Source: Roseibium sp. Sym1 (lineage in GTDB: Bacteria > Pseudomonadota > Alphaproteobacteria > Rhizobiales > Stappiaceae). Taken from it: a stretch of 64,000 nucleotides of DNA. The notes beneath the pieces were generated by a model. That model was not told where the DNA came from. It was given only the letters and a program-made list of their open reading frames with translations, and did not search any database. The stretch spans positions 4,500,501-4,564,500 of the forward strand of contig NZ_CP114786.1 of the NCBI RefSeq assembly GCF_027359675.1, given 5' to 3'. This document shows, in pieces, positions 34,226-44,903 of the stretch (its first letter is position 1; each line of letters starts with the position of its first letter). The position numbers and the translations under genes were made by a program.

Positions 34226-34775
34226 GACCACTAATGTGCCGCGTCTGAAGACGCATTACGATGAAGTCGTGCGCAAGCAGCTTCTGGAAAAGTTCCAGTA
34301 CAAGAACGTCATGCAGGTTCCGCAGCTGGAAAAGATCGTCCTGAACATCGGTGTCGGCGAAGCTGTCGCGGACTCCAAGAAGGCACGTATCGCAGCTGAA
34401 GACCTGGCCATGATTGCCGGTCAGCGGCCGGTCATCACCAAGGCGAAAAAGTCGATCGCGACCTTCAAGGTTCGCGAAGGCATGCCGCTTGGTGCCAAGG
34501 TGACCCTGCGCCGTCAGCAGATGTACGAATTCATGGACCGTCTGATCACCATCGCGCTGCCGCGCGTTCGTGACTTCCGCGGACTGAACCCGAAGAGCTT
34601 CGACGGTCGCGGCAACTACGCCATGGGCATCAAAGAACACATCGTGTTCCCGGAAATCGAGTACGACAAGGTCGACCAGATCTGGGGCATGGACGTGATC
34701 GTTTGCACCACGGCGCCGACGGATGACGAGGCGCGCGAGCTTCTGCGCGCGTTCAACTTCCCGTTCACGAAGTAA
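34218..34775 (+). CDS. rplE: 50S ribosomal protein L5
   Basis: This 185-residue protein binds 5S rRNA and contacts P-site tRNA. It contains [17 protein letters not shown], the [20 protein letters not shown] segment and [20 protein letters not shown]. It starts eight bases inside rplX and precedes rpsN by 21 bases. Confidence 0.98.
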   Translation: MAETTNVPRLKTHYDEVVRKQLLEKFQYKNVMQVPQLEKIVLNIGVGEAVADSKKARIAAEDLAMIAGQRPVITKAKKSIATFKVREGMPLGAKVTLRRQQMYEFMDRLITIALPRVRDFRGLNPKSFDGRGNYAMGIKEHIVFPEIEYDKVDQIWGMDVIVCTTAPTDDEARELLRAFNFPFTK

Positions 34776-34796
34776 CGGGCAAGGAAGGGAACGACG

Positions 34797-35102
34797 ATGG
34801 CGAAGAAAAGCGCAGTCGAAAAAAACAAGCGCCGCGAGAAGCTTGTCAAGAAATACGCTGAGAAGCGCGCCGCTCTGAAAGCAATGGCCAAGGATGACAC
34901 CCTGTCCCTGGAAGAGCGTTACAATGCCCGCCTGAAGCTGGCGAAACTGCCGCGGAACTCCGCGCCGAACCGTGTTCGCAACCGTTGCGAAGTGTCCGGC
35001 CGTCCGCGCGGTTTTTACCGCAAGCTGAAGATGTCGCGTATTGCGCTTCGTGAACTGGGTTCCCTGGGCAAGATCCCGGGCCTGGTCAAGTCGAGCTGGT
35101 AA
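34797..35102 (+). CDS. rpsN: 30S ribosomal protein S14, zinc-free type
   Basis: The 101-residue protein is the long form of S14. The C-terminal block [20 protein letters not shown] has only one Cys where the zinc form has CxxC pairs, so it does not bind zinc. It helps build the 30S head. AAGGAAGGGA precedes the ATG. rpsH starts 12 bases on. Confidence 0.97.
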   Translation: MAKKSAVEKNKRREKLVKKYAEKRAALKAMAKDDTLSLEERYNARLKLAKLPRNSAPNRVRNRCEVSGRPRGFYRKLKMSRIALRELGSLGKIPGLVKSSW

Positions 35103-35114
35103 GGAGAAACTCCG

Positions 35115-35513
35115 ATGGCAATTTCTGATCCGTTGGGGGATATGCTGACCCGGATTCGCAACGCCCAGATGCGTCGCAAGAACAAGGTCAATTCACCAAA
35201 TTCCAAATTGCGTGCGCATGTACTTGATGTGCTCGCAAAAGAAGGGTACATCCGTGGCTACACCACGGTTGACTACGAGGGCGGCAAGTCCGAGTTGGAA
35301 ATCGAACTGAAGTATTTCGACGGTGAGCCGGTTATCCGCACGATTGAGCGGGTTTCCAAGCCGGGCCGCCGCGTTTACTCGTCGGTGAAAAACATCCCGC
35401 ATGTCTCTAATGGCCTGGGCGTGTCGATCATTTCGACCCCGCGCGGCGTCATGAGCGACCATCAGGCGCGGGACGAAAATGTAGGTGGTGAGGTTCTTTG
35501 CCGCGTCTTCTGA
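35115..35513 (+). CDS. rpsH: 30S ribosomal protein S8
   Basis: The 132-residue protein begins with [17 protein letters not shown] and binds the central domain of 16S rRNA. The C-terminal [33 protein letters not shown] pattern is typical. In E. coli S8 represses the spc operon at rplE. That control site is not obvious here. AAGGAG lies before the ATG. Confidence 0.97.
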   Translation: MAISDPLGDMLTRIRNAQMRRKNKVNSPNSKLRAHVLDVLAKEGYIRGYTTVDYEGGKSELEIELKYFDGEPVIRTIERVSKPGRRVYSSVKNIPHVSNGLGVSIISTPRGVMSDHQARDENVGGEVLCRVF

Positions 35514-35554
35514 TGCGGCTTCCTCGCTTTTGAAACAACGACAAGGTTGGTCAA

Positions 35555-36088
35555 ATGTCTCGTATTGGCAAAAAGCCAGTCCCCGTGCCAAGCGGGGTAA
35601 CGGCATCGATCGACGGTCAGACGGTTTCGATCAAGGGCCCGAAAGGCGAAAAGTCTTTCCTGCTCAACGAACTCGTTCTGGCCGAAATGACGGATGACGG
35701 TATCAAGATTGATCCGCGCAACGACACCAAGCCGGCTCGCTCCATGTGGGGCATGAGCCGGACCATGGTTCAGAACCTGATCACGGGTGTTACCGAGGGC
35801 TTCAAGAAAGACCTCGCCATCACCGGTGTCGGTTACCGCGCGCAGGTCCAGGGTAAGAACCTTCAGCTGGCGCTCGGTTTCTCTCACGACGTTGTCTATC
35901 CGATTCCGGAAGGCATCGACATCGTGTGCCCGAAACCCACGGAAATCAGCATCACCGGCACCGACAAACAGCGTGTCGGCCAGGTTGCCGCTGAAATCCG
36001 CGAATTCCGCCCGCCGGAGCCCTACAAGGGCAAAGGCGTTCGTTATGCAGACGAGTTCATCGTCCGCAAAGAAGGCAAGAAGAAGTAA
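35555..36088 (+). CDS. rplF: 50S ribosomal protein L6
   Basis: The 177-residue protein has two repeated domains and lies near the factor-binding site next to the sarcin-ricin loop. It begins [15 protein letters not shown] and ends with the conserved [18 protein letters not shown]. rplR starts 12 bases after the stop. Confidence 0.98.
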   Translation: MSRIGKKPVPVPSGVTASIDGQTVSIKGPKGEKSFLLNELVLAEMTDDGIKIDPRNDTKPARSMWGMSRTMVQNLITGVTEGFKKDLAITGVGYRAQVQGKNLQLALGFSHDVVYPIPEGIDIVCPKPTEISITGTDKQRVGQVAAEIREFRPPEPYKGKGVRYADEFIVRKEGKKK

Positions 36089-36100
36089 CGGACCCAGATC

Positions 36101-36463
36101 ATGGCGAACAGCAAACAAGCTTTCGAGCGCCGCCGCGATCGCGTGCGCCGTTCGATCCAGAAAGCCGCGAACGGTCGTCCGCGCCTTTCTATCTTCCGCT
36201 CGTCGAAACAGATCTACGCCCAGATCATCGACGACGCGAAGGGGCATACGATTGTCTCTGCTTCAACGATCGAAAAAGATCTCAAGGGCAGCCTGAAAAC
36301 GGGCGCCGACGTGGCTGCAGCTGCAGCAGTCGGCAAGCTTGTGGCCGAGCGCGCAACCGCCGCCGGCGTCAAGCAGGTCGTGTTCGACCGTGGCGGTTAC
36401 ATGTATCATGGGCGCGTCAAGGCGCTTGCTGATGCGGCCCGCGAAGGTGGACTTGAATTCTGA
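36101..36463 (+). CDS. rplR: 50S ribosomal protein L18
   Basis: The 120-residue protein binds 5S rRNA together with L5. Its basic N-terminus ([20 protein letters not shown]) is followed by the core [16 protein letters not shown] and ends [21 protein letters not shown] with GGLEF. It precedes rpsE by 41 bases. Confidence 0.97.
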   Translation: MANSKQAFERRRDRVRRSIQKAANGRPRLSIFRSSKQIYAQIIDDAKGHTIVSASTIEKDLKGSLKTGADVAAAAAVGKLVAERATAAGVKQVVFDRGGYMYHGRVKALADAAREGGLEF

Positions 36464-36504
36464 CCAGCGCCCGTTGGCGCTCTTAAGAACGGAAGACGTA
36501 TAAA

Positions 36505-37071
36505 ATGGCGAGACATGAAAATCGCGATCGCGACGAGCGAGACAGCGAATTCGTCGACAAGCTCGTTCACATCAACCGCGTTGCCAAGGTGGTCAAGGGT
36601 GGCCGTCGTTTCGGCTTCGCAGCGCTGGTAGTGGTTGGTGATCAGAAGGGCCGCGTCGGCTTCGGTCATGGCAAGGCACGCGAAGTGCCGGAAGCCATCC
36701 GGAAAGCAACTGAGGCAGCAAAGCGCACCATGATCCGCGTGCCGCTGCGCGAGGGCCGGACCCTGCATCACGATGTCGAGGGCCGTCACGGCGCCGGCAA
36801 GGTGCTGCTGCGTGCCGCTCCGGCCGGTACCGGTATCATTGCCGGTGGTCCGATGCGTGCCGTCTTCGAAACGCTCGGCGTTCAGGACGTTGTGGCCAAG
36901 TCGCTGGGGACTTCCAACCCCTACAACATGGTTCGCGCAACCTTTGCAGCGCTGACCAAGGAAGACAGCCCGCGCTCCGTCGCTGCCCGCCGTGGACTCA
37001 AGGTCTCCGTGCTGCAGTCGCGGCGTCGTGACAACACCGATGAGGCGGCACCGGCGGCTGCCGAGGCTTGA
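36505..37071 (+). CDS. rpsE: 30S ribosomal protein S5
   Basis: This 188-residue protein affects decoding fidelity. [19 protein letters not shown] is the double-stranded RNA-binding-like domain with the loop where spectinomycin-resistance changes occur, and it looks wild type. The N-terminus is rich in charged residues ([12 protein letters not shown]) and the tail is Ala/Glu-rich, both common in this class. rpmD follows after 41 bases. Confidence 0.97.
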   Translation: MARHENRDRDERDSEFVDKLVHINRVAKVVKGGRRFGFAALVVVGDQKGRVGFGHGKAREVPEAIRKATEAAKRTMIRVPLREGRTLHHDVEGRHGAGKVLLRAAPAGTGIIAGGPMRAVFETLGVQDVVAKSLGTSNPYNMVRATFAALTKEDSPRSVAARRGLKVSVLQSRRRDNTDEAAPAAAEA

Positions 37072-37112
37072 CCTTGGCGGCTACGGTCCCCAGCTGAAAG
37101 AGGGTAGGTTCC

Positions 37113-37310
37113 ATGGCGAACACCGAAAAGACTGTGACGGTCGAACAGATCGGCAGCCCGCTGCGCCGTCCGAAGGACCAGCGCGCGACGCTCGTCGGTC
37201 TCGGCCTGAACAAGATGCACCGCCGTTCCACACTGAAGGACACTCCTGAAGTGCGCGGCATGATCAATAAGGTCCAGCATCTCGTTCGCGTCGTCGAAGA
37301 CAACGCGTAA
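37113..37310 (+). CDS. rpmD: 50S ribosomal protein L30
   Basis: The 65-residue protein contains the L30 core [20 protein letters not shown] and [20 protein letters not shown]. It is a small 50S protein absent from some bacteria. It lies between rpsE and rplO in the normal spc order, 23 bases ahead of rplO. Confidence 0.96.
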   Translation: MANTEKTVTVEQIGSPLRRPKDQRATLVGLGLNKMHRRSTLKDTPEVRGMINKVQHLVRVVEDNA

Positions 37311-37333
37311 GAACGGGGTGAGGAGATAAAGAC

Positions 37334-37801
37334 ATGAAGCTCAACGAACTTCGTGACAACGAAGGTGCCACCTCCGACCGCATGCGTGTCGGCCGTGGCA
37401 TCGGGTCCGGAAAGGGCAAGACCGGCGGCCGTGGTGTCAAGGGTCAGAAATCCCGTTCCGGCGTTGCCATCAAAGGCTTTGAAGGCGGTCAGATGCCGCT
37501 TCACCGCCGTCTGCCGAAGCGCGGCTTCACGAACATTTTTGCCAAGGACTACAACACCGTGTCCGTCGGCCGTGTTCAGAAGGCGATCGATGCAGGCAAG
37601 CTGAATGGTTCCGAGACGGTTACCGTCGAGGCCCTGAAAGCAGCAGGCGTCGTCAAGCGGGTCCGTGACGGTGTGCGCATCGTTGCCAATGGTGAGCTCA
37701 CCACCGCAGTGACCTTTGAAGTTGCCGGTGCCTCCAAGGGCGCTGTTGCAGCGATCGAAAAAGCAGGCGGCAAGGTTGCCGTTCTCGGAGCTCAGGCTTA
37801 A
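37334..37801 (+). CDS. rplO: 50S ribosomal protein L15
   Basis: The 155-residue late-assembly protein has a long Gly- and Arg-rich N-terminus ([20 protein letters not shown], then QKSRSGV) that threads into 23S rRNA. The C-terminal globular domain follows. GAGGAG lies before the ATG. secY starts 47 bases later, the conserved rplO-secY pair. Confidence 0.97.
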   Translation: MKLNELRDNEGATSDRMRVGRGIGSGKGKTGGRGVKGQKSRSGVAIKGFEGGQMPLHRRLPKRGFTNIFAKDYNTVSVGRVQKAIDAGKLNGSETVTVEALKAAGVVKRVRDGVRIVANGELTTAVTFEVAGASKGAVAAIEKAGGKVAVLGAQA

Positions 37802-37848
37802 CAGCCTGGGCTTCACCCATTTCCTGGGCAAGCATTCCGGAGTAGGGC

Positions 37849-39180
37849 ATGGCATCCGCCGCCGAGCAACTGGCGTCAAATCTCAATTTCTCAGCTTTCG
37901 CCAAGGCTGAAGAACTCAAAAAGCGCATCTGGTTCACACTGGGGGCGCTTTTGGTTTATCGACTGGGCACTTACATTCCGCTGCCCGGCATCAATCCCGA
38001 AGCCTTCGCGCAGGCCTTCAGCCAGGCCCAGTCCGGCATCATCGGCATGTTCAACATGTTTGCCGGCGGTGCCGTCGAGCGCATGGCGATCTTCGCCCTC
38101 GGCATCATGCCGTATATCTCGGCCTCCATCATCATGCAGCTGATGACGACCGTCGTGCCGTCTCTGGAGCAGATGAAGAAGGAAGGCGAGCAGGGCCGCA
38201 AGGTCATCAACCAGTATACCCGTTACGGAACAGTGATTCTGGCCGCGTTCCAGGCCTACGGCATCGCCGTCGGTCTCGAGGGCGCGAGCAACGTTGTCAC
38301 CGATCCGGGCTGGTTCTTCCGGGCGTCCACCGTGATCACGCTGGTCGGCGGCACGATGTTCCTGATGTGGCTGGGCGAGCAGATCACGTCGCGCGGCATC
38401 GGCAACGGCATCTCGCTGATCATCTTCGCCGGTATTGTCGCCGGTCTGCCGTCAGCGGTTGTTCAGACGCTCGAACTGGGCCGTCAGGGATCGCTTGCGA
38501 CCTGGATCATCCTGGCCGTGATCATCCTCGCGGTTGTCGTGATCGGGCTTATCGTGTTCATGGAACGCGCGCAGCGCCGCCTTCTGATCCAGTATCCGAA
38601 GCGGCAGATGGGCAACCGCATGTTCGAAGGCAACACTTCGTTCCTGCCGTTGAAACTCAACACCGCGGGTGTGATTCCGCCGATCTTTGCCTCGTCCCTG
38701 CTGCTGGTTCCCGCGACCCTGTCCGGGTTCGGCCAGGGGTCCGGCAACGAATGGCTGACCTACATCACGGCTGCGCTCGGTCATGGACAGCCCCTGTTCA
38801 TGGTCTTCTACGCGGCCATGATCATCTTCTTCTGTTTCTTCTACACGGCGATCGTGTTCAATCCGAGCGACACGGCCGACAACCTGAAGAAACATGGCGG
38901 GTTCATTCCGGGCATCCGTCCGGGCGAGCGCACGGCACAGTATATTGACTACGTGCTCACGCGCATTACGGTGGTGGGTGCAATCTATATCACCATCGTT
39001 TGTCTATTACCCGAATTCCTCATTTCGGCGACAGGCGTTCCGTTCTATTTCGGGGGAACTTCACTGCTGATTGTCGTGAGTGTGACAATGGATACCGTAT
39101 CGCAGATCCAGGGCCACCTGCTTGCGCATCAGTATGAAGGGCTGGTGAAAAAAGCGAAACTCAGGGGGAAACGTCGATGA
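37849..39180 (+). CDS. secY: Preprotein translocase subunit SecY
   Basis: This 443-residue inner-membrane protein is the channel of the Sec translocon and has ten predicted spans. Conserved marks include PLPGINPEAF, MPYISASIIMQLM, the cytoplasmic loop KEGEQGRKVINQYTRYGT and FNPSDTADNLKKHGGFIPGI with RPGERT. The C-terminal [12 protein letters not shown] faces the ribosome. Its stop overlaps the adk start (ATGA). The rpmJ gene found after secY in many bacteria is absent. Confidence 0.98.
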   Translation: MASAAEQLASNLNFSAFAKAEELKKRIWFTLGALLVYRLGTYIPLPGINPEAFAQAFSQAQSGIIGMFNMFAGGAVERMAIFALGIMPYISASIIMQLMTTVVPSLEQMKKEGEQGRKVINQYTRYGTVILAAFQAYGIAVGLEGASNVVTDPGWFFRASTVITLVGGTMFLMWLGEQITSRGIGNGISLIIFAGIVAGLPSAVVQTLELGRQGSLATWIILAVIILAVVVIGLIVFMERAQRRLLIQYPKRQMGNRMFEGNTSFLPLKLNTAGVIPPIFASSLLLVPATLSGFGQGSGNEWLTYITAALGHGQPLFMVFYAAMIIFFCFFYTAIVFNPSDTADNLKKHGGFIPGIRPGERTAQYIDYVLTRITVVGAIYITIVCLLPEFLISATGVPFYFGGTSLLIVVSVTMDTVSQIQGHLLAHQYEGLVKKAKLRGKRR

Positions 39181-39773
39181 GGCTTATTCTGGTTGGACCG
39201 CCAGGAGCGGGGAAGGGGACACAGGCCGCGCACCTTGTCGCGAAATACGGCATACCGCAACTGTCCACCGGAGACATGCTGCGGGCCGCGGTCGCAGCCC
39301 AGACCCCGGTAGGCCTCAAAGCCAAGGAAGTCATGGATGCGGGCGGTCTCGTTTCCGACGAGATCGTTGTCGGTATCATCCGCGACCGGATCGCCGAGGA
39401 CGATGCCAGGAAGGGATTCATTCTCGACGGGTTCCCGCGCACGCTTGCCCAGGCCGAGGCTCTTGACCAGATGCTCGACGCCAACAGCCTGAAGCTGAAT
39501 GCCGTGCTGGAGCTTCGGGTTGACCAGTCCCAGCTTGTCGATCGCATCATCAAGCGCGCGGAAGATGCCAAGGCCGCCGGCCAGCCGGTGCGCAAGGACG
39601 ACGACCCGGAAGTCTTCAAGCAACGTCTTGAAGCATACAACCGCGACACGGCGATTGTGGTCCCGTATTACGAGAAGACGGGCCTGCTTTCGGTGATCGA
39701 CGGAATGCAGTCCATCGAAGATGTGACGTCGTCAATAGATTCCGTTCTGCAAGGACTTGACGAAAAGGTTTAG
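39177..39773 (+). CDS. adk: Adenylate kinase, short-lid type
   Basis: The 198-residue enzyme converts ATP and AMP to two ADP. The P loop is [11 protein letters not shown] (7-17), [11 protein letters not shown] binds AMP and [12 protein letters not shown] is the AMP-side motif. The lid after [20 protein letters not shown] is short, without the zinc Cys residues of long-lid enzymes, as in most alphaproteobacteria. It overlaps secY by four bases, so its output is tied to the translocon and ribosomal genes. Confidence 0.98.
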   Translation: MRLILVGPPGAGKGTQAAHLVAKYGIPQLSTGDMLRAAVAAQTPVGLKAKEVMDAGGLVSDEIVVGIIRDRIAEDDARKGFILDGFPRTLAQAEALDQMLDANSLKLNAVLELRVDQSQLVDRIIKRAEDAKAAGQPVRKDDDPEVFKQRLEAYNRDTAIVVPYYEKTGLLSVIDGMQSIEDVTSSIDSVLQGLDEKV

Positions 39774-39841
39774 AGCCGTTAAACGACGCGCTCTAGCTGA
39801 CAGTTTAGCCGGTTCCATGCATGTGGGACCGGCATTCTCTG

Positions 39842-39864
39842 TGCCGGGATCGCCCCGGCATTTT
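39842..39864 (+). terminator. Hairpin with T run in the adk-rpsM gap
   Basis: TGCCGGG-ATCGC-CCCGGCA is followed by TTTT. A weaker CCGGTTCC/GGGACCGG hairpin lies just before. Together they could reduce transcription from secY-adk into rpsM, or act in an S13/S4-type leader. Confidence 0.55.
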
Positions 39865-39951
39865 CGTACCCGCAAGGGCCGGACTCCACCGGACGCGGGC
39901 TTTACCCACTGCGGCCAGACCAGCGGTCCGGCGCACAACATGGAGACGAAC

Positions 39952-40320
39952 GTGGCACGTATTGCTGGCGTTAACATCCCGACGAACAAGCGCGTTGTCA
40001 TCGCGCTTCAGTACATTCACGGCATTGGCGCGAAATTCGCCCAGGAAATCATCGAAAAGAACAATATCGATGCCGCCCGCCGTGTGAACGAGCTTTCCGA
40101 CGCAGAAGTTCTGTCCATCCGCGAAACCATCGACCGCGACTACCTCGTGGAAGGTGACCTTCGCCGTGACACCGCAATGAACATCAAGCGTCTGATGGAC
40201 CTTGGCTGCTATCGCGGCCTGCGTCACCGCCGCGGCCTGCCGGTTCGCGGTCAGCGGACGCACACGAACGCCCGCACCCGCAAGGGTCCGGCGAAACCGA
40301 TCGCTGGCAAGAAGAAATAA
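39952..40320 (+). CDS. rpsM: 30S ribosomal protein S13
   Basis: From GTG 39952, with GGAGACGAAC before it, the product has 122 residues and begins [20 protein letters not shown] after the start. S13 lies at the top of the 30S head and bridges to the 50S subunit. The C-terminal [20 protein letters not shown] contacts P-site tRNA. A METNV extension from ATG 39940 is possible but atypical. It leads the alpha block. Confidence 0.96.
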   Translation: MARIAGVNIPTNKRVVIALQYIHGIGAKFAQEIIEKNNIDAARRVNELSDAEVLSIRETIDRDYLVEGDLRRDTAMNIKRLMDLGCYRGLRHRRGLPVRGQRTHTNARTRKGPAKPIAGKKK

Positions 40321-40391
40321 TCATCGCCCCGCGATTGGTGGTGGAGCTGCCGGCATTACGGCAGTGACGAGATCAATAAAAGGACACAAGA

Positions 40392-40781
40392 ATGGCTAAA
40401 GACACGACGCGCGTGCGTCGCCGCGAACGCAAGAACATTTCTTCTGGCGTTGCGCATGTGAACTCCACGTTCAACAACACCATGATCACGATTACCGACG
40501 CACAGGGCAATGCGATCTCCTGGTCGTCCGCCGGCGCACTCGGCTTCAAGGGCTCGCGCAAGTCCACGCCGTATGCTGCTCAGGTTGCCGCTGAAGACGC
40601 CGCGAAGAAAGCTGCCGAGCATGGCATGCGCACTCTGGAAGTCGAAGTCCGTGGTCCGGGTTCAGGCCGTGAATCTGCTCTGCGCGCTCTGCAGGCCGCC
40701 GGTTTCCTCATCACGTCCATCCGTGACGTGACGCCGATTCCGCACAATGGCTGCCGTCCGCGTAAGCGTCGCCGCGTCTAA
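40392..40781 (+). CDS. rpsK: 30S ribosomal protein S11
   Basis: The 129-residue platform protein contains [18 protein letters not shown], the [18 protein letters not shown] helix and the C-terminal [18 protein letters not shown]. It helps shape the Shine-Dalgarno cleft. It lies 71 bases after rpsM and 88 before rpoA. The S4 gene that sits here in E. coli is missing, as in most alphaproteobacteria. Confidence 0.98.
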   Translation: MAKDTTRVRRRERKNISSGVAHVNSTFNNTMITITDAQGNAISWSSAGALGFKGSRKSTPYAAQVAAEDAAKKAAEHGMRTLEVEVRGPGSGRESALRALQAAGFLITSIRDVTPIPHNGCRPRKRRRV

Positions 40782-40869
40782 GGCTTCCCGGCTTTAGGTA
40801 CCTGTTTCTCCAAATGGCAAAGAATGGCCTGGCCCTGCTGCCAGGCGGGATAGCCGAAGGGACGAAAAC

Positions 40870-41892
40870 GTGACCATTCAGAAAAACTGGCAAGAACTGA
40901 TCAAGCCGACCAAACTCGAGATCAAGCCGGGCGACGACCCGCGCTTCTTGGCAACTGTCGTTGCCGAGCCGCTCGAGCGCGGCTACGGGCTGACCCTGGG
41001 CAATGCCCTGCGCCGTATTCTGCTGTCCTCGCTTCAGGGCGCGGCAGTCACAGCGGTTCAGATCGATGGCGTTCTCCACGAGTTCTCGTCGATCCCGGGT
41101 GTCCGGGAAGATGTCACCGACATCGTGCTCAACATCAAGGAAATCGCCATCCGCATGGAAGGCGAGGGCCCCAAGCGCATGGTCGTGCGCAAGCAGGGTC
41201 CGGGTGTTGTGACCGCAGGTGACATCCAGACCGTCGGCGATGTCGAGGTTCTCAATCCGGAGCTGGTGCTCTGCACGCTGGACGAAGGCGCTGAAATCCG
41301 CATGGAATTCACCGTCAACACCGGCAAGGGCTACCATTCCTCCGACCGGAACCGCCCGGAAGATGCGCCGATCGGCCTGATCCCGGTCGACAGCCTCTAC
41401 TCTCCGGTCAAGAAGGTCTCCTACAAGGTGGAAAACACCCGTGAAGGCCAGGTTCTTGACTATGACAAGCTGACCCTGACTGTCGAAACCGATGGTTCCG
41501 TCAAGCCGGATGATGCCGTGGCGTTCGCGGCGCGCATTCTGCAGGATCAGCTTTCCATCTTCGTCAACTTCGAAGAGCCGCAGCGCGAAGTCGCCGAGGA
41601 CACCGTCCCGGAACTGGCGTTCAACCCGGCCCTTCTCAAGAAGGTCGACGAGCTGGAACTGTCTGTCCGGTCTGCAAACTGCCTGAAGAACGACAATATC
41701 GTGTATATTGGCGATCTCATTCAGAAGACCGAAGCGGAAATGCTGCGGACCCCGAATTTCGGCCGCAAGTCGCTCAACGAGATCAAGGAAGTTCTCGCCC
41801 AGATGGGTCTCCATCTCGGCATGGAAGTCGCCAACTGGCCGCCGGAGAACATCGACGATCTCGCCAAGCGCTACGAAGACCATCAGTATTAA
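40870..41892 (+). CDS. rpoA: RNA polymerase subunit alpha
   Basis: The 340-residue subunit starts at GTG 40870 with AAGGGACG upstream. The N-terminal domain has the dimerisation signature [20 protein letters not shown]. The C-terminal domain (about residues 250-325, [20 protein letters not shown], then [11 protein letters not shown]) binds UP elements and activators. rplQ follows after 85 bases, the conserved rpoA-rplQ end of the alpha block. Confidence 0.99.
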   Translation: MTIQKNWQELIKPTKLEIKPGDDPRFLATVVAEPLERGYGLTLGNALRRILLSSLQGAAVTAVQIDGVLHEFSSIPGVREDVTDIVLNIKEIAIRMEGEGPKRMVVRKQGPGVVTAGDIQTVGDVEVLNPELVLCTLDEGAEIRMEFTVNTGKGYHSSDRNRPEDAPIGLIPVDSLYSPVKKVSYKVENTREGQVLDYDKLTLTVETDGSVKPDDAVAFAARILQDQLSIFVNFEEPQREVAEDTVPELAFNPALLKKVDELELSVRSANCLKNDNIVYIGDLIQKTEAEMLRTPNFGRKSLNEIKEVLAQMGLHLGMEVANWPPENIDDLAKRYEDHQY

Positions 41893-41977
41893 GGGGCGTA
41901 CGCGTCCCTTTGGGAACCACCGGGCAAGTGCTCACCAAGGAAACGAGCAGACTGCCTGACAGAAAAAGGAGAGGGCC

Positions 41978-42403
41978 ATGCGCCACGGTAAATCCGGCCG
42001 CAAGCTCAACCGGACCTCTAGCCACCGCAAGGCTATGTTCGCAAACATGGCGGCGTCGCTGATCAAGCACGAACAGATCGTCACGACGCTGCCGAAGGCC
42101 AAAGAAATGAAGCCGATCATCGACAAGCTCATCACCCTGGGCAAGCGCGGTGATCTCCATGCCCGCCGCCAGGCCATTTCGCAGATTCGCGATGCGGCCA
42201 TGGTTGCCAAGCTGTTCGAAACGCTCGGCGAGCGTTACAAGGACCGCAGCGGCGGCTATTCCCGCGTCCTGAAGGCCGGGTTCCGTTATGGCGACAATGC
42301 TCCGATGGCTGTCATCGAGCTGGTCGACCGGGATCCGGAAGCCCGCGGTGCGGAAGACCGCGCGCGTGCCGAGGCCGAGGAAGCAGCTGAAAACGCGGCG
42401 TAA
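41978..42403 (+). CDS. rplQ: 50S ribosomal protein L17
   Basis: The 141-residue protein begins [20 protein letters not shown] and has the [17 protein letters not shown] segment. It ends with an acidic Ala/Glu-rich tail ([13 protein letters not shown]) beyond the E. coli length of 127, which is normal in this class. A strong terminator follows and closes the 33-kb gene block. Confidence 0.97.
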   Translation: MRHGKSGRKLNRTSSHRKAMFANMAASLIKHEQIVTTLPKAKEMKPIIDKLITLGKRGDLHARRQAISQIRDAAMVAKLFETLGERYKDRSGGYSRVLKAGFRYGDNAPMAVIELVDRDPEARGAEDRARAEAEEAAENAA

Positions 42404-42429
42404 AAATCGCGCCGGGTCAAGAAATCGGG

Positions 42430-42458
42430 AAGGCGGGCCTTGTGCCCGCCTTTTTTTG
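42430..42458 (+). terminator. Rho-independent terminator after rplQ
   Basis: AAGGCGGGC and GCCCGCCTT pair over nine bases around CTTGT, followed by TTTTTGTTTTT. It is the strongest terminator in the window. Confidence 0.92.
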
Positions 42459-42577
42459 TTTTTGCGCGAGACGTTCGTGCCGAATAATGAGATGCCGGAT
42501 TATCAATGATTTAAGGAAAACTGCCTAGCATCCGCAAATGCCTCGTGGAGATGTGGAAGAGGCTGGGGAGAACTACT

Positions 42578-44755
42578 GTGATAGGCAAATTGAACTCGGG
42601 TTCGAAGACAAGGACACCTTCTCTTCGACTTTCCTTCGTTATTCCGGCACTGATGATCGTTGTGACCGTTGCCGCGTGTACGGCTGTAGGCGTGATCGGC
42701 TACATGACCGGGCGCGATGGCCTTGAAAAGGCTGCCAAGGCGGAACTCGACATGGTTGTTGCCGCCAGGTCGGCCCTTCTGAATTCCGTGCTGACGGCTG
42801 CCCAGGACGAAGTGGTCAACCTGGCCTCGAGCGTTTCCGATCCGCTGAGCAATCTTGGCAACGCGACCATGAACCTCACCAAGGAAAAAGACGAGATTCT
42901 CAGTCTGTTCCAGGCGCCGCAAACCGCTGCAGAGCGTGCACAGGTGACCGGCAAGGAACAGAAGACAATGTATGCCTGGCGCCATACCGAGGCGCATCCG
43001 GCACTCTACAATGTCTGGAAGAGTGGCGGCTATGCCGACATCTACCTGGTCGACCCGTCCGGTCTGGTTCTCTATTCCGTCACCAAGGGGGAGGAGTTCC
43101 TGACAAAGCTGGGTGAGGGAAGCCCCGCCGAAGGGACCGCTCTTGAAGAGGTCTACAATCTCGCAAAGGGCCTTGAGGTCGGGCAGGTCGCCGCAAGCGA
43201 TTTTCAGACCTATGCGCCGGCAGGCGGCTCCGGGTCCCTGTTCCTGGCGTCTCCGGTGTTCATGAATTCGTTCGGCACCATCAGCCTGAGCGGTGTAGCC
43301 GTTGTCCGGTTCGATTCCCAGTTTCTCGACAATATCGTCGCCAGCCGCGAGGACATGGGCGAGACCGGTCAGGTCTATGTCGTCAATGAGGATGGGACGC
43401 TGTTGAGCGACATGCCGTTGGCCGGAGAACCGACGGCACTGGTCAGCAAGATCGAGGACGGGCCGGCTCTGACCGCCGCCGCGGGCACGGATGCCGCCGG
43501 CATTGTCACCGGGAATAACGGTGTTGAAAACCTCGTTGTGGCGAGGCCGCTGAGCTTCCAGGGGCAGAAATGGGCGGTTGTTGCGGAGAAGAGCGTCGAC
43601 GAGACCCTCGCCGCAGTGGCCAACATGCGCGACCAGATGTTCATGTGGTCGATTGCGACGATTGCGATTGCGGCCGTCATCGCCCTGTTCTTCTCCCGCT
43701 CGATCACGCGGCCGCTGACCACGCTTGTGGGAGCGCTCAACGCGATCGCTTCGGGCGACCTCGGCGCGGAGATCAAGGCAGCCAGCCGCAAGGACGAGAT
43801 CGGTGACATCGGGCGTGCCGTTCTCCAGATCCGGCAGAACGCCGCCGAGGACAATGAACGACGTGCGGCAGAAGAAGCCGACGAAGCGCAACGTCAGGCC
43901 GAGCAGCGTCAGGAGATGCTGGCAAGTCTTGCCGGTGACTTCGAGGCGACCGTCGGCACGGTTGTCGACAGTGTGGCGCGGTCCGCGGCAAAACTGCGCG
44001 AATCCGCCAACTCCATGCGCAGCATGACCGACAGCGCCGGCGAAACCTCGGCCAATGCCGCCACCATGTCCGAAGAGACCCTGGCGGAAGTGGAATCCAT
44101 TGCCGCTGCCTCCGACCAGCTGTCGAGCTCGATCCAGGAAATCTCCACCCTGATCGAACGCTCCTCCAGCGTTGCGGCCGAGGCGACCAAGCGCGCAGAG
44201 ACCACAAACGACACCGTGAAGTCGCTTGCCGAAGCGGCCAACCGGATCGGTGAGGTGGTCACGCTGATTTCCGACATTGCCGACCAGACCAACCTCCTGG
44301 CGCTCAATGCCACCATCGAGGCGGCGCGGGCCGGGGAAGCCGGCAAGGGCTTTGCGGTCGTGGCGTCCGAGGTCAAGGACCTTGCGTCCCAGACGGGCAA
44401 GGCGACCGGCGAAATCCAGCAGCAGATCGATGCGATCCGGGGTGCCACCGACGATGCGGTCGGTGCCATCGGCGACATCCAGAAGACCATCGACGAAATC
44501 ACCCAGTCGGTGAGCGAGGTCGCTGCGGCGGTAACCGAGCAGAGCTATGCTACCCAGGGCATCGCGGAGAACACCCAGCGCGCCGCGGGCGGCACGTCCA
44601 AGGTCACCGAGGACATCCGCAACGTGTCGTCGCTCTCCAACGATACCAACATGGCGGCGCAGAACTTCTCCGAGGAAGCGGCCGACATGGCGAACCAGGC
44701 CGACGAGCTCGACAAGGAAGTGCGCAGCTTCCTGGCGCAGGTCCGCTCCGCCTGA
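42578..44755 (+). CDS. Methyl-accepting chemotaxis protein with Cache-like sensor
   Basis: I place the start at GTG 42578, seven bases after GGGGAG, giving 725 residues; in-frame starts at 42545 and 42551 lack a site. Transmembrane helices lie at about 18-41 and 353-375, enclosing a periplasmic sensor with [20 protein letters not shown], typical of Cache-type domains. A HAMP domain follows at about 376-430. The signalling tip [20 protein letters not shown] and the Gln/Glu-rich methylation helices come after it. No CheR-docking pentapeptide is present at the C-terminus. The ligand cannot be inferred. A terminator follows. Confidence 0.92.
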   Translation: MIGKLNSGSKTRTPSLRLSFVIPALMIVVTVAACTAVGVIGYMTGRDGLEKAAKAELDMVVAARSALLNSVLTAAQDEVVNLASSVSDPLSNLGNATMNLTKEKDEILSLFQAPQTAAERAQVTGKEQKTMYAWRHTEAHPALYNVWKSGGYADIYLVDPSGLVLYSVTKGEEFLTKLGEGSPAEGTALEEVYNLAKGLEVGQVAASDFQTYAPAGGSGSLFLASPVFMNSFGTISLSGVAVVRFDSQFLDNIVASREDMGETGQVYVVNEDGTLLSDMPLAGEPTALVSKIEDGPALTAAAGTDAAGIVTGNNGVENLVVARPLSFQGQKWAVVAEKSVDETLAAVANMRDQMFMWSIATIAIAAVIALFFSRSITRPLTTLVGALNAIASGDLGAEIKAASRKDEIGDIGRAVLQIRQNAAEDNERRAAEEADEAQRQAEQRQEMLASLAGDFEATVGTVVDSVARSAAKLRESANSMRSMTDSAGETSANAATMSEETLAEVESIAAASDQLSSSIQEISTLIERSSSVAAEATKRAETTNDTVKSLAEAANRIGEVVTLISDIADQTNLLALNATIEAARAGEAGKGFAVVASEVKDLASQTGKATGEIQQQIDAIRGATDDAVGAIGDIQKTIDEITQSVSEVAAAVTEQSYATQGIAENTQRAAGGTSKVTEDIRNVSSLSNDTNMAAQNFSEEAADMANQADELDKEVRSFLAQVRSA

Positions 44756-44779
44756 GATTGAAGACCAGCGAAAAACCAG

Positions 44780-44808
44780 GGCCGCCGGCGCATGTCCGGC
44801 GGCCTTTT
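44780..44808 (+). terminator. Rho-independent terminator after the chemotaxis gene
   Basis: GGCCGCCGG and CCGGCGGCC pair over nine bases with a 7-base loop, followed by TTTTG. Confidence 0.8.
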
Positions 44809-44903
44809 GCCTTTGCAGGACACTTTTTGCATTTGCCTCGGTTCCTCCCTATCTGCCATGTATCTCCTTGGTCATGAGAAGATTCGAAGAAGAGGCACCC
44901 GCC